Source: an uncultured Chloroflexota bacterium (GTDB lineage: Bacteria; Chloroflexota; UBA11872). From it: 64,000 bases of DNA. Positions 25,640 through 33,952 of the stretch are shown here, one piece after another. The DNA is taken from contig OY282448.1 of assembly GCA_958296175.1 (NCBI GenBank), positions 186,001-250,000 on the forward strand, written 5' to 3'. The notes beneath the pieces were generated by a model that saw only the letters and a program-made list of their open reading frames with translations, was not told where the DNA came from and did not search any database. Within the stretch, counting starts at the first letter, position 1. The number at the start of each line of letters is the position of its first letter. Made by a program: the position numbers and the translations under genes.

Positions 25640-26041
25640 GTGGTGGATGCTTTGATCTTGGCGGCCGCGGCGGCGGCGGCGGCGGCGCTGGCGGCGGCGG
25701 CGGGCAGCGTGTGGATCGGGCGGCGCATGGGACGGCGGCCCGACGGCGGGGCGGAAACGCCGACGGCGCGCATGGCGCGCGACCTGATGGTGCTCAGCCA
25801 GCTGCTGGCCGAGCGGCTGGCGAAGCTCTGGCAGGCGGACGGCGGCCCGGCGGGCGGCGGCGGGTCCGACGCGGTCTATCACCACGTGCGCGAGTCGACC
25901 GAGACGATCCTGCGGCAGGCGGGCGCGTCGGACAAGACGGCGGCGGCGGTGGGCGCGCTGACGGCCAAGCAGGTGCGCCCGGGACCGATCGGCAGCGCCG
26001 ACGGCGCAGCGCCCGGCCCGCAGCGCGCGGGGCGCCCCTAG
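25640..26041 (+). CDS. Small membrane-anchored hypothetical protein
   Basis: A 133-residue protein with no recognised family. An N-terminal Ala-rich helix (about residues 4-28) looks like a membrane anchor, followed by an Arg-rich patch and a helical region (MARDLMVLSQLLAERLAKLW). The end is Gly/Pro-rich and low in complexity. The start GTG at 25640 has GGGAGG seven bases upstream, which supports real translation. It is convergent with the enolase-superfamily gene, 54 bases away. Its reality is moderately supported by codon pattern and ribosome site only. Confidence 0.55.
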   Translation: MVDALILAAAAAAAAALAAAAGSVWIGRRMGRRPDGGAETPTARMARDLMVLSQLLAERLAKLWQADGGPAGGGGSDAVYHHVRESTETILRQAGASDKTAAAVGALTAKQVRPGPIGSADGAAPGPQRAGRP

Positions 26042-26095
26042 CTCCGCGCACGATTCAGCCGTCCCGTCGGCTTGGCCCGCGCGCGGGGGCGCTGG

Positions 26096-27217
26096 TTACG
26101 AACCGACTTCGTATTGCGCGATGGCGTCTTCGTTCACGCCAATGCCCAGGCCGGGGCGGGTGGGTGCGGGCAGGCAGCCGTCGGCGTCGATCCACTGCGG
26201 TTCGTCCACGATGCCGCCCAGCTGCTGGTAGTGCTCGACGGTGCGGTAGGGCGGGTCGAGGATGAACTCCACCCAGGGCGCGTTGGGCACGCAGACGCTG
26301 AACTGCATGTGGGCGGCGATGCCGACGCCGGTGGCGCCGTGGTGGGGGGCCAGGATGCGGCCTTTGTACTCGGCGGCGGCGGCCAGCTTGAAGAATTGCG
26401 AGATGCCTTCGCTGTGGATGCAGTCGGCTTGCAGGATGTCGTAGGCGTCGGCGCGCAGCAGGGTCATGAAGGTGTCCATCCCCACGTCGCCTTCGCCGCC
26501 GGCAATGGCGATGTCGGTTTCGGCGGTCAGGCGGGCGATGGCGGCAATGTCATGCCGGGGCAGCGGCTCTTCCAGCCAGACGACGTCCAGCTGTTCCAGC
26601 TCGCGGGCGGTGGCCAGGGCGCGCGCGTGGTCCCAGGGGTCGCGGTAATCGCCGTTGACGCCCGGCGCCAGGTTGGCGTCCACCATGATGTCCATGCGGT
26701 TGCCCACGGCGCCGCGCACGGCGGCGACCAGCGCAACGTCTTCGGCCAGGGTGGGGTTGGCGGTGCGCAGTTTGATGGCGGTGAAGCCCTGGTCCAGGTA
26801 GCGCAGCGCGTCGTCGGCGCGTTCCTGGGGCGTCTTGCGCACGATGGTGCTGGCGTAGGCGCGGATGCGCGTGCCGCGGAACCCCCACAGCCGATGCAGC
26901 GGCTGGCCGGCGGCTTTGCCGATCAGGTCGCAGAGCGCCATGTCGATGACGAAGCTGCCGGAGCGGCGCAGCACCTCGATGTGACGGTGCACGGCGCGCG
27001 GGTCCTGCCCCAGCAGCGCGGGCGCAATCTGGGTGCGGAGCGCGGCCTCGTCGACGGCGTCGGTGATGCCCCAACCGACCAGACCCGCGTCGGTGTCGAC
27101 CTTGACGATGGTGGCCCGGCGGGAATATTCGACGCGGCCCGGCGGCGCCCAGGCGCTGTTATAGGGATGGGTGTGGGGCACGTCCACCCGGCGGACGGTG
27201 ATGTTGGTGATTTTCAT
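26096..27217 (-). CDS. Mandelate racemase/muconate lactonizing (enolase superfamily) enzyme
   Basis: A 373-residue enolase-superfamily enzyme, likely a sugar-acid dehydratase or racemase. Visible landmarks are the N-terminal capping domain (MKITNITVRRVDVPH), the second barrel strand AIKLRTANP with the catalytic Lys region, and metal ligands in MVDANLAPG (Asp), WLEEPLPRHD (Glu) and AIAGGEGDVG (Glu). A later LAPHHGATGVG supplies a histidine. AAGGAG six bases before ATG 27217 decides the start over an upstream frame extension. It is followed on the same strand, upstream, by an HpcH/HpaI aldolase gene, suggesting dehydration then aldol cleavage of an acid sugar. Substrate unknown. Confidence 0.9.
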   Translation of the reverse strand: MKITNITVRRVDVPHTHPYNSAWAPPGRVEYSRRATIVKVDTDAGLVGWGITDAVDEAALRTQIAPALLGQDPRAVHRHIEVLRRSGSFVIDMALCDLIGKAAGQPLHRLWGFRGTRIRAYASTIVRKTPQERADDALRYLDQGFTAIKLRTANPTLAEDVALVAAVRGAVGNRMDIMVDANLAPGVNGDYRDPWDHARALATARELEQLDVVWLEEPLPRHDIAAIARLTAETDIAIAGGEGDVGMDTFMTLLRADAYDILQADCIHSEGISQFFKLAAAAEYKGRILAPHHGATGVGIAAHMQFSVCVPNAPWVEFILDPPYRTVEHYQQLGGIVDEPQWIDADGCLPAPTRPGLGIGVNEDAIAQYEVGS

Positions 27218-27356
27218 GGACGCTCCTTCCAAGGAAACGTGTGGGCGCTGTCGGCGCACGTCTCCAGCGCCGCACCCATCCGGGCGCCTCCGAACCCTAC
27301 CCGCCGGGCGGGTTTTCCTGACACGTCATGCCGTCGTCCGCCCAGGAACGCGGCGG

Positions 27357-28109
27357 TCAGCCGCGCAGGTGGGCGAGGGCGTTCATTTCCGCCATGCCGC
27401 CCAACATGATGTAGCCCTTGTCGCTGCCGGCGCTGAGGAAGGTGCAGCCGGCCGCGGCCCACTTCTCGACCTGCTCGACGTCGCCGGCGGCGATGCCGGG
27501 GGCTTTGCCGTGCTTGAGGCAGGCCTCGATCATGCGGTGCACGGCTTCGTCGTGCTCGGTGGAGTCGCGCGGGTGGCCCAGCGAGTTGGCCAGGTCGGCC
27601 GGGCCCAGCCAGCAGCCGTCGATGCCGTCCACGGCCATGATGTCGTCCGCGCGCGCGATGGCGTCGCGGGATTCGAGCTGGATGGCCACGAACACCTCGT
27701 CGTTGAAGCGCGTGCCGTAGTCGGAGCCGTAGACGCTGGCGCCGCCGGCGCCCATCGAGCGGCCGCCGGCCGGCGGGAAGCGCGCCGCGAAGGCGACCTG
27801 CTCGGCTTCCTCGGCGGTTTCCACCATGGGCACGATCAGCCCCAACGCGCCTTCGTCCAGCAGGCGGCCGATGGCGTAGTAGTCGTTTTCGGACGCGCGC
27901 GTGAAGGGAATCGAGCCGCCGGCGCGCACGGCCATGAAAGCCAGCATGGACAGGTGGCGGTCCCAGGAGCCGTGCTGATTGTCGATCAGCACCCAGTCGA
28001 AGCCAATGCTGGCCAGCAGCTCGGCGGGAAACGGCGCGCCCAACCCGGCGCCGACCCCGAGCGCGACCTTGCCCTGCTGCATGCGGTGCTTGGCGGTGTT
28101 GGTAATCAC
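27357..28109 (-). CDS. HpcH/HpaI family aldolase (2-keto-3-deoxy acid aldolase-like)
   Basis: A 250-residue class II, metal-dependent TIM-barrel aldolase. Conserved features are FDWVLIDNQHGSWD (catalytic His), SIPFTRASEND (Arg), LIVPMVETAEEA (metal Glu) and CWLGPADLANSLG (metal Asp region). Such enzymes split 2-keto-3-deoxy acids to pyruvate and an aldehyde. GTG at 28109 is preferred because AGGGAG lies about nine bases upstream; a TTG at 28142 would add eleven residues. It stands between an O-methyltransferase gene and the enolase-superfamily dehydratase gene on the same strand, so it is probably the second step of that pathway. Confidence 0.9.
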   Translation of the reverse strand: MITNTAKHRMQQGKVALGVGAGLGAPFPAELLASIGFDWVLIDNQHGSWDRHLSMLAFMAVRAGGSIPFTRASENDYYAIGRLLDEGALGLIVPMVETAEEAEQVAFAARFPPAGGRSMGAGGASVYGSDYGTRFNDEVFVAIQLESRDAIARADDIMAVDGIDGCWLGPADLANSLGHPRDSTEHDEAVHRMIEACLKHGKAPGIAAGDVEQVEKWAAAGCTFLSAGSDKGYIMLGGMAEMNALAHLRG

Positions 28110-28300
28110 GAAGCGGCGCTCCCTGGCAAATGTATGTGCCAAGCGTGACGCTAGGCGGCCGACGCGGGTTCGTCAATTGGCCCGCGCCAATCGGAGCGGC
28201 GGGGGCTTCGGCCGTTCGAGGGCGGCGGCCGCGCTCCGCCGCGGCGGTATGTGACGCAGCAGTCGCCGGAAGGCGGGGAGAACGGGCGGTCAGCGGAAGA

Positions 28301-28975
28301 TCAGGGACGTTTGACGCCGACGCCCACGCCGTCGCTGATTTGGACGATGGTGCTGTCCAGCTGGGGATGGGCGAGGAAGACGCGGTTGAACGTGCGGAGG
28401 ATGCGCAGCCAGTCGCGGCGCTGGGACGGGACCTCGGGGCCTTCGGGGTCATGGGCAACGCCGCCGCCGAAGAGCAGGTTGTCCACCACCACCACGCCGC
28501 CGGGCCGCAGCCGCTCGATCACGGCCTCCAGATACGCCGGGTAGTCGTCTTTGTTGGCGTCGATGTAGGCAACGTCGAACGGGCCGGGGATGGAGGGCAG
28601 CACCTCCAGCGCGCGGCCGCAGTGCGTCTGGATACGGTTGCTCAGGCGGGCAAGCTGCCAGTAAGAACGGGCGCGGTCGAGCAGCTCGGCGTCGACGTCG
28701 ATGCAGGTCAGCCGGCCGTCGGGCGGCAGCGCGTCGGCGATCCAGGTGGCGGAATAGCCCAGGTTGGTGCCGATTTCCAGCGCGGCGCGCGCGCCGTTCG
28801 CCCGCACCAGCGCGGCCAGCAGGCGGGCGGTGGCGCGGTCGGTGATGGGTTCCCGCTCGCGCTCGGCCGCGGCCTCGATCTGCGCTTGCACGGCGCTGAT
28901 GGCGGGGTGGACGTCGACCAGGTAGGCGTAATCGCGTTCCTGACGTCCCGGCGCGTGGCGGGCGGGTACGGCCAT
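28301..28975 (-). CDS. O-methyltransferase, caffeoyl-CoA OMT-like
   Basis: A 224-residue Methyltransf_3 (COMT/caffeoyl-CoA type) enzyme that uses AdoMet and a divalent metal. Motifs are ALEIGTNLGYSATWIADAL (AdoMet loop), LTCIDVDAE, VAYIDANKDDYPAYLE (metal-binding Asp) and VVVVDNLLFGG. Length matches the family. ATG at 28975 follows the aldehyde dehydrogenase stop by eight bases, so the two form an operon. A longer open frame further upstream is a shadow of the dehydrogenase gene. Substrate is probably a catechol-like or small diol compound, but this cannot be read from sequence. Confidence 0.9.
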   Translation of the reverse strand: MAVPARHAPGRQERDYAYLVDVHPAISAVQAQIEAAAEREREPITDRATARLLAALVRANGARAALEIGTNLGYSATWIADALPPDGRLTCIDVDAELLDRARSYWQLARLSNRIQTHCGRALEVLPSIPGPFDVAYIDANKDDYPAYLEAVIERLRPGGVVVVDNLLFGGGVAHDPEGPEVPSQRRDWLRILRTFNRVFLAHPQLDSTIVQISDGVGVGVKRP

Positions 28976-28983
28976 GCTGGCCC

Positions 28984-30474
28984 TCAATCCCAGGGGTCGC
29001 GGCCGTCCGTCGACTGCGGCCAGCGCGAGATGACGACTTTGGGGTCGGTGAAGAAGCGGACGGCGTCGCCGGCCTGCCCGTGCAGGTCGCCAAAGAAGGA
29101 CTGCCGGCGCCCGGCGAAGGGGAAAAAGGCCATGGGCGCGGCCACGCCCACGTTGACGCCAACGTTGCCGATGTCGACGCCGGCGGCGAACTCGCGCGCA
29201 GCGGCGCCGCTGCTGGTGTAAATCGAGGCGGCGTTGCCGAAGTCGCTGGCCTCGATCATGTCCATGGCCTCGCGCAGGGTGCCCGCGCGCCGCAGGCTGA
29301 CGACCGGGCCGAAGACTTCCTCCGCGACCAGCCGCATGTCGGGGGTCACGTCGTCCACCACCGTGGGACCCACCCAGTAGCCGTTGGGCAACCCGTCGGC
29401 GGCGGCGGCGCGGCCGTCGGCGACCAGCGCGGCGCCGTTGGCGGCGGCTTCGTCCACCGCGGACAAGACCCGCTGGCGCGCGTCCTGCGAGATGACCGGC
29501 CCCATGTCGGTGGCGGGGTCGAGACCGTCGCCGATGCGCATGCCCTGCGCGGCGGCCTGGAGCCGCTGGCGGAAGTCGGCGTAGACGCCGCTGGCCGCCA
29601 CCACCACCGACCCGGCCAGACAGCGCTGGCCGGCGCAGCCGAAGGTGGAACCCAGCAGGTTGGGGATGGCGGCGTCGAGGTTGGCGTCGGACAGCACCAC
29701 CAGATGGTTCTTGGCGCCGCCCTGGGCCTGCACGCGCTTGCCGTGGCGCGCGGCCAGCTCGTAGATGCGGCGCGCCACGGGCGTGGTGCCCACGAACGAC
29801 ACGCCTTTCACGCGCGGGTCGGCAATCAGGGCCTCGGCCTGCGCGGCGCCGCCGTGCACCAGGTTGACGACGCCGGCCGGGAACCCGGCCTGCGCCATGA
29901 GTTCCATCATGCGCGCCTGGCTGAGCGGCGTCTGCGGCGAGGGCTTGATGACGTAGGTATTGCCGGTGGCCAGCGCGTACGGCGCGAACCAGAAAGGCAC
30001 CATCGAGGGGAAATTGAACGGGCCGATCTGGGCAAAGACGCCCAGCGGTTCCAGCACCGAGGTTTCGTCGATACCCGGCGCAATGTCGGACGCAAAGTCG
30101 CCGAGTTGCAGCGTGGGAATGCCGGCCGCGACCTCGATGTTTTCCAGCGTGCGCAGCAGTTCGCCGCGCGCTTCCTCCAGCGTCTTGCCGTTTTCGATGG
30201 TGATGGTGCGCGCAAGGTCGTCGAACTGGTCGTCCACCAGCGCGTGCAGCCGAAAGAGCAGGCGCGCGCGCTCCACGGCCGGCACCGCGCGCCAGCCGGC
30301 GAAGGCGTCCTGCGCCGCCCGCACGGCCTCGCTGACGTCGGCGGCGGAGGCCATGGGCGCCTCGGCCACCACGGCGCCGGAGGCCGGGTTCGTGACCTCG
30401 GCGGCGTCGGTTCCGCCCGGCGGGCGCCATTCGCCCGCAATCCAGTTGCGAAGCGTTTCGACCTCCGCGGCCAT
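28984..30474 (-). CDS. mmsA: Methylmalonate-semialdehyde dehydrogenase (CoA-acylating)
   Basis: A 496-residue aldehyde dehydrogenase of the MmsA/IolA type, which converts (methyl)malonate semialdehyde to propionyl- or acetyl-CoA, CO2 and NADH. Features are ENGKTLEEARGE, FNFPSMVPFWF, KGVSFVGTTPVA (NAD loop), the catalytic cysteine in FGCAGQRCLAG and the family-specific FFGDLHGQ near the C-terminus. ATG at 30474 has AAGGAG eight bases upstream, better than the GTG at 30480. It heads a minus-strand run with the O-methyltransferase, aldolase and enolase-superfamily genes and would absorb a semialdehyde product of aldol cleavage. Confidence 0.95.
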   Translation of the reverse strand: MAAEVETLRNWIAGEWRPPGGTDAAEVTNPASGAVVAEAPMASAADVSEAVRAAQDAFAGWRAVPAVERARLLFRLHALVDDQFDDLARTITIENGKTLEEARGELLRTLENIEVAAGIPTLQLGDFASDIAPGIDETSVLEPLGVFAQIGPFNFPSMVPFWFAPYALATGNTYVIKPSPQTPLSQARMMELMAQAGFPAGVVNLVHGGAAQAEALIADPRVKGVSFVGTTPVARRIYELAARHGKRVQAQGGAKNHLVVLSDANLDAAIPNLLGSTFGCAGQRCLAGSVVVAASGVYADFRQRLQAAAQGMRIGDGLDPATDMGPVISQDARQRVLSAVDEAAANGAALVADGRAAAADGLPNGYWVGPTVVDDVTPDMRLVAEEVFGPVVSLRRAGTLREAMDMIEASDFGNAASIYTSSGAAAREFAAGVDIGNVGVNVGVAAPMAFFPFAGRRQSFFGDLHGQAGDAVRFFTDPKVVISRWPQSTDGRDPWD

Positions 30475-30628
30475 GTCCACTGCTCCTTGCGCGCGGCGCA
30501 GCGTGCGAACTCACGATACGCGCGCGGGTTCGACCGATCGACGCGCCTGTCGGCGCTGGCCGAGCGGCGCGCGGCACTCCAGCTTAGGATACGCCGCGCG
30601 GCGGTCTGACCAACCGCTGCGGCATGCA

Positions 30629-30655
30629 CGCGCCGCCGCGCGGCGCGCGTACACT
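30629..30655 (+). promoter_or_regulatory. GC hairpin followed by a -10-like TACACT
   Basis: A perfect 8-bp stem (30629-30636 with 30640-30647, loop of three) is followed at 30650-30655 by TACACT, about 37 bases before the ATG of the D-threonine aldolase-like gene. It lies in the divergent space 30475-30691. The -35 region would fall in the hairpin, so this is a tentative regulated promoter. A similar layout is seen near 60290-60326. Confidence 0.3.
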
Positions 30656-30691
30656 GAGCGAGCCGCCGCACGCCGAGCTCGGGTTGGGGTC

Positions 30692-31837
30692 ATGGGTGCA
30701 CTTCCAGGTTCACTGCGCGGCCCGCGGGCCATGGTGGGTGTGCGCGCGGCGTCGCTGGACACGCCGGCGCTGGTGGTGGACGTGGACGTGCTGCAGGCCA
30801 ACATCGAGCGCACGGCCGACATCGCCCGCGCGGCCGGGGCGCGCCTGCGGCCGCACGTCAAGACCCACCGCATGCTGGCCGTGGCGCGCCGCCAGATCGC
30901 CGCGGGCGCCGCGGGCGTCTGCTGCGCCAAGACCGGCGAGGCCGAGGTGTTCGCCAACGGCGGGATCGACGACATCTTCATCGCCAACCAGGTCGTGGGC
31001 GCGGCCAAGCTGCGGCGGCTGCGCGCGCTGGCGGAACGGGTGCGGCTGGCGGTGGGCGTGGACCACGCCGAGCAGGCCGCCATGTTGGATGCGGCGTTCC
31101 GAGGCGCCGACCCGCTGGACGTAAGCATCGAGATCGACGTGGGCCAACGGCGCACGGGGCTGGCCGCGGCGGCCGCGGCCGCGGCGCTGGCGCGCCAGGT
31201 GCTGGACGCGCCCGGGCTGACGCTGCGCGGCGTGTACACGCACGAAGGCCACGACTACGCCGCGCGCGACGCGGCGGACCTGGACCGCATCGCGGCGCAG
31301 GCGCAGCGCCAGATGCTGGACGCCGCCGAGGCAATTCGCACGGCCACGGGCAGCACCTGCGAGGTCAGCATGGGCTCCACGCCCTCGCTGTACAACCGCC
31401 GCTTCCTGCCGGGCATCGACGAGCTGCGCCCCGGCACGGCCGTCTTCAACGACGGCTCGCACGCCAACTTCCTGGGGCATACCGACTGGTGCGCGGCCAC
31501 GGTGCTGGCCACGGTGGTCAACCGGCCGGCGCCCGACCGCGTGGTGGTGGACGCGGGCGCCAAAGCGCTGACGTCCGACCGACGCGGCCCCAGCATCCTG
31601 GAAAACTCGGGGTTCGGCGTGGTGGTCGGCCGGCCGGACGCGCGCATCGTCAGCCTGTCCGACGAACACGGCGTGCTGGCGGCGCCCGACGCCTCGGCCT
31701 ACGCCATCGGGTCCGTGCTCTCGATCATCCCCAACCACATCTGCCCCTGCGTCAATCTCTACGACCACGTCTACGCCGCCCGCCGCGGGGTCGTGACCGA
31801 CGTGTGGCCCGTGTCGGCCCGCGGGCAGAGCCAGTAG
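30692..31837 (+). CDS. D-threonine aldolase / D-serine dehydratase-like PLP enzyme
   Basis: A 381-residue fold-type III PLP enzyme. The N-terminal alanine-racemase-like barrel has LDTPALVVDVDVLQANI and RPHVKTHR (PLP Lys), then GVYTHEGHDY and SMGSTPS (phosphate-binding). The C-terminal D-ser_dehydrat-type domain contains PNHICPCVNLYD, whose His and Cys bind a metal. Members cleave D-threonine or other D-3-hydroxy amino acids to glycine plus an aldehyde, or deaminate D-serine. ATG at 30692 was taken; ATG at 30731 is an equally possible start 13 codons in. It heads a plus-strand run with an enolase-superfamily enzyme, an aldolase and a glycine/D-amino-acid oxidase-like enzyme. Confidence 0.88.
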   Translation: MGALPGSLRGPRAMVGVRAASLDTPALVVDVDVLQANIERTADIARAAGARLRPHVKTHRMLAVARRQIAAGAAGVCCAKTGEAEVFANGGIDDIFIANQVVGAAKLRRLRALAERVRLAVGVDHAEQAAMLDAAFRGADPLDVSIEIDVGQRRTGLAAAAAAAALARQVLDAPGLTLRGVYTHEGHDYAARDAADLDRIAAQAQRQMLDAAEAIRTATGSTCEVSMGSTPSLYNRRFLPGIDELRPGTAVFNDGSHANFLGHTDWCAATVLATVVNRPAPDRVVVDAGAKALTSDRRGPSILENSGFGVVVGRPDARIVSLSDEHGVLAAPDASAYAIGSVLSIIPNHICPCVNLYDHVYAARRGVVTDVWPVSARGQSQ

Positions 31838-31970
31838 CCCCCGCGCCCATGACAACCGCGCGCAGCGCAGGCGGGCGCGGGAACGCTTGGGAAACCACCG
31901 CGCGCGCGTTGACCGCGCGCGGCGCGCCGTGGTTTGCTGAGGCCGGTTGCTTCTGGTTTGCGAGCGCCCC

Positions 31971-33083
31971 GTGAAGATCACCGAAGTCACTGCCGAGCTG
32001 TACGCCAAGCCGTACGACACTCCCATCAGCAACGGGAAATACACCTACAGCGCCGCCAAGAGCGTCATCGTCAGAATCGCGACCGACGAGGGCGTCGAGG
32101 GCGTGGGCGTGTGCGGGGCGGGCGGGATTGCCGTGTCGGCGGCGGACGACGCCATCATCGCCACCGTCAACGACATGCGGCAGGCGCTGCTGGGCGAAGA
32201 CCCGCGCAACGTGGAGCGCATCTGGGCGTCGCTCTACCAGCCCAAGATCTTCGGGCGCAAGGGGCTCACCACGCGCGCCATCTCGGCCATCGACATCGCC
32301 TTGTGGGACGTGGTGGCCCGCGCGTTCGAGCGGCCGCTCTACCAGGTGCTGGGCGGCTACACCGACGAAGTGCGCGCCTACATCGCCGGCGGCTACTACG
32401 CGGAGGGCAAGGGCCTGGCGGACTTGCAGGACGAAATGCTGAGCTACGTGGCGCAAGGCGCCACGGCCGTCAAGATGAAAATCGGCGCCGTGCCGCTGCG
32501 GCAGGACGAAGCCCGCATCCGCGCGGTGCGCGACGCTATCGGCCCCGACGTGGACCTGCTGGTGGACGCCAACAACGCCTACGTGCACGCCGACGCCGTG
32601 CGCATGGCGCGCATGTTGGAAACCTACGACGCGTTCTGGTTCGAGGAGCCGGTCTCGCCCGACAACATGCGCGGCAGCGCCATGACCGCCCGCGCCTCCA
32701 GCGTGCCGGTGGCGGCCGGCGAAAACGAGTACACCCGCTGGGGCTTCCGCGAACTCTTCGAGACGGGCGCGGTCGACATCGCCAACCCCGACGCCATGGT
32801 GCTGGGCGGCGTGACCGAATACCGCAAGGTGGCGGCGCTGGCGGCGGCCTACGAAATCCCCCTCGCGCCGCACGGCCTGCAGGAAATCCACGTCCACCTG
32901 CTGGCCGCCTTCCCCATGCCGCTCATCCTGGAGTACTACAACCCCAACGTGGCCGGCCTGAACGACGTCATGTTTCACCAGAAGCTGGAGCTGACCGACC
33001 GCGGCACGGTGATGCTGCCGCAAGGCCCCGGCCTGGGCGTGGACGTCAACTGGGAGGCGCTGCGCGAGCACAAGGTCGAGTAG
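31971..33083 (+). CDS. Mandelate racemase/muconate lactonizing (enolase superfamily) enzyme, second copy
   Basis: A 370-residue enolase-superfamily enzyme with all landmarks of the mandelate-racemase group: VKITEVTAELY capping start, TAVKMKIG (K-x-K acid/base pair), LVDANNAYV (Asp ligand), WFEEPVSPDN (Glu), VAAGENEYTRWG (Glu) and LAPHGLQEIH (catalytic His). This pattern suggests an acid-sugar dehydratase. GTG at 31971 is preferred because it starts the capping domain; TTG at 31947 would add eight residues. It is not closely alike to the copy at 26096 and is likely specific for another substrate. An HpcH aldolase gene follows 74 bases downstream. Confidence 0.93.
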   Translation: MKITEVTAELYAKPYDTPISNGKYTYSAAKSVIVRIATDEGVEGVGVCGAGGIAVSAADDAIIATVNDMRQALLGEDPRNVERIWASLYQPKIFGRKGLTTRAISAIDIALWDVVARAFERPLYQVLGGYTDEVRAYIAGGYYAEGKGLADLQDEMLSYVAQGATAVKMKIGAVPLRQDEARIRAVRDAIGPDVDLLVDANNAYVHADAVRMARMLETYDAFWFEEPVSPDNMRGSAMTARASSVPVAAGENEYTRWGFRELFETGAVDIANPDAMVLGGVTEYRKVAALAAAYEIPLAPHGLQEIHVHLLAAFPMPLILEYYNPNVAGLNDVMFHQKLELTDRGTVMLPQGPGLGVDVNWEALREHKVE

Positions 33084-33157
33084 CCGCGCGGCGCGGGCGG
33101 GACAGCGCGGCGCACGCTGTGAAACACTACAGCTGCCCGGAGCCTCGAAAGGTCCCC

Positions 33158-33952
33158 ATGCGACCCAACCGCCTGCGCGATTTGCTGGACGCCGGCAAGC
33201 CCAGCGTCAGCACCCACATCCTGATGTCCTGGCCCGGCGTCGTGGAGCTGATCGGATACACCGGCCAGTACGACTACGTGGAGTTCGTGGCCGAATACGG
33301 GCCCTACGACCTGTACGCCCTGGAGAACCTGGGGCGGGCCATCGACCTGTTCGACGACTTCAGCGGCATGATGAAGGTGGAACAAGAGCCGCGCACCTAC
33401 CTGGCGGTGCGCGCCATCGGGTCGGGCATTCAGAACATCCTGTTCGCCGACGTCTGCACGCCCGACGATGCGCGCGAATGCGTGCAGGCCGTGCGCGCCA
33501 GCACCCCGGCCGCCGGCGGCAAGCACGGCGTGGGCGCGCGGCGCGACGTCGGCTATGGCCGCGAGGGCGGCAGCAAAGCCTTCGTCGAAGCCCTGGACCG
33601 CGCCGTGGTGGCGCTGATGATCGAGAAGGACGAAGCCGTGCGCAACCTGGACGAGGTGCTGGGCGTCGGCGGCGTGGACATGGTGCAGTTCGGACCCGGC
33701 GACTATTCGCTGAGCATCGGCAAGCCGGGCGAATCCGGCCACCCCGCCATCGCCCAGGCCGAGGCCTACGTGGTCGAGACCTCGCTCGCCATGGGGATCC
33801 ATCCGCGCGCCGAGATCGGGTCGCCGGATCAGGCCAAGCGCTACCTGGACATGGGCATCCGCCACTTCTCCATCGGCACCGACGTGGGCATCCTCTCCAA
33901 CTGGTGGGCGCAGAACGGCGAGGAGCTGCGCCAGGCGGTGGACGGCGCATAG
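33158..33952 (+). CDS. HpcH/HpaI family aldolase/citrate lyase, second copy
   Basis: A 264-residue HpcH/HpaI-type TIM barrel. Recognisable parts are LDAGKPSVSTHILMSWP, YDYVEFVAEYGPYD, VALMIEKDEAVRNLDEVL (metal Glu region), VDMVQFGPGDYSLSIG (Asp) and a C-terminal SIGTDVGIL. It is more divergent than the copy at 27357 and lacks the usual DxEHG-like motif, having EYGPYD in its place; activity may differ. ATG at 33158 has AAAGG about seven bases upstream. Its 3' end overlaps the likely start of the following FAD oxidoreductase. It would act after the enolase-superfamily dehydratase. Confidence 0.86.
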   Translation: MRPNRLRDLLDAGKPSVSTHILMSWPGVVELIGYTGQYDYVEFVAEYGPYDLYALENLGRAIDLFDDFSGMMKVEQEPRTYLAVRAIGSGIQNILFADVCTPDDARECVQAVRASTPAAGGKHGVGARRDVGYGREGGSKAFVEALDRAVVALMIEKDEAVRNLDEVLGVGGVDMVQFGPGDYSLSIGKPGESGHPAIAQAEAYVVETSLAMGIHPRAEIGSPDQAKRYLDMGIRHFSIGTDVGILSNWWAQNGEELRQAVDGA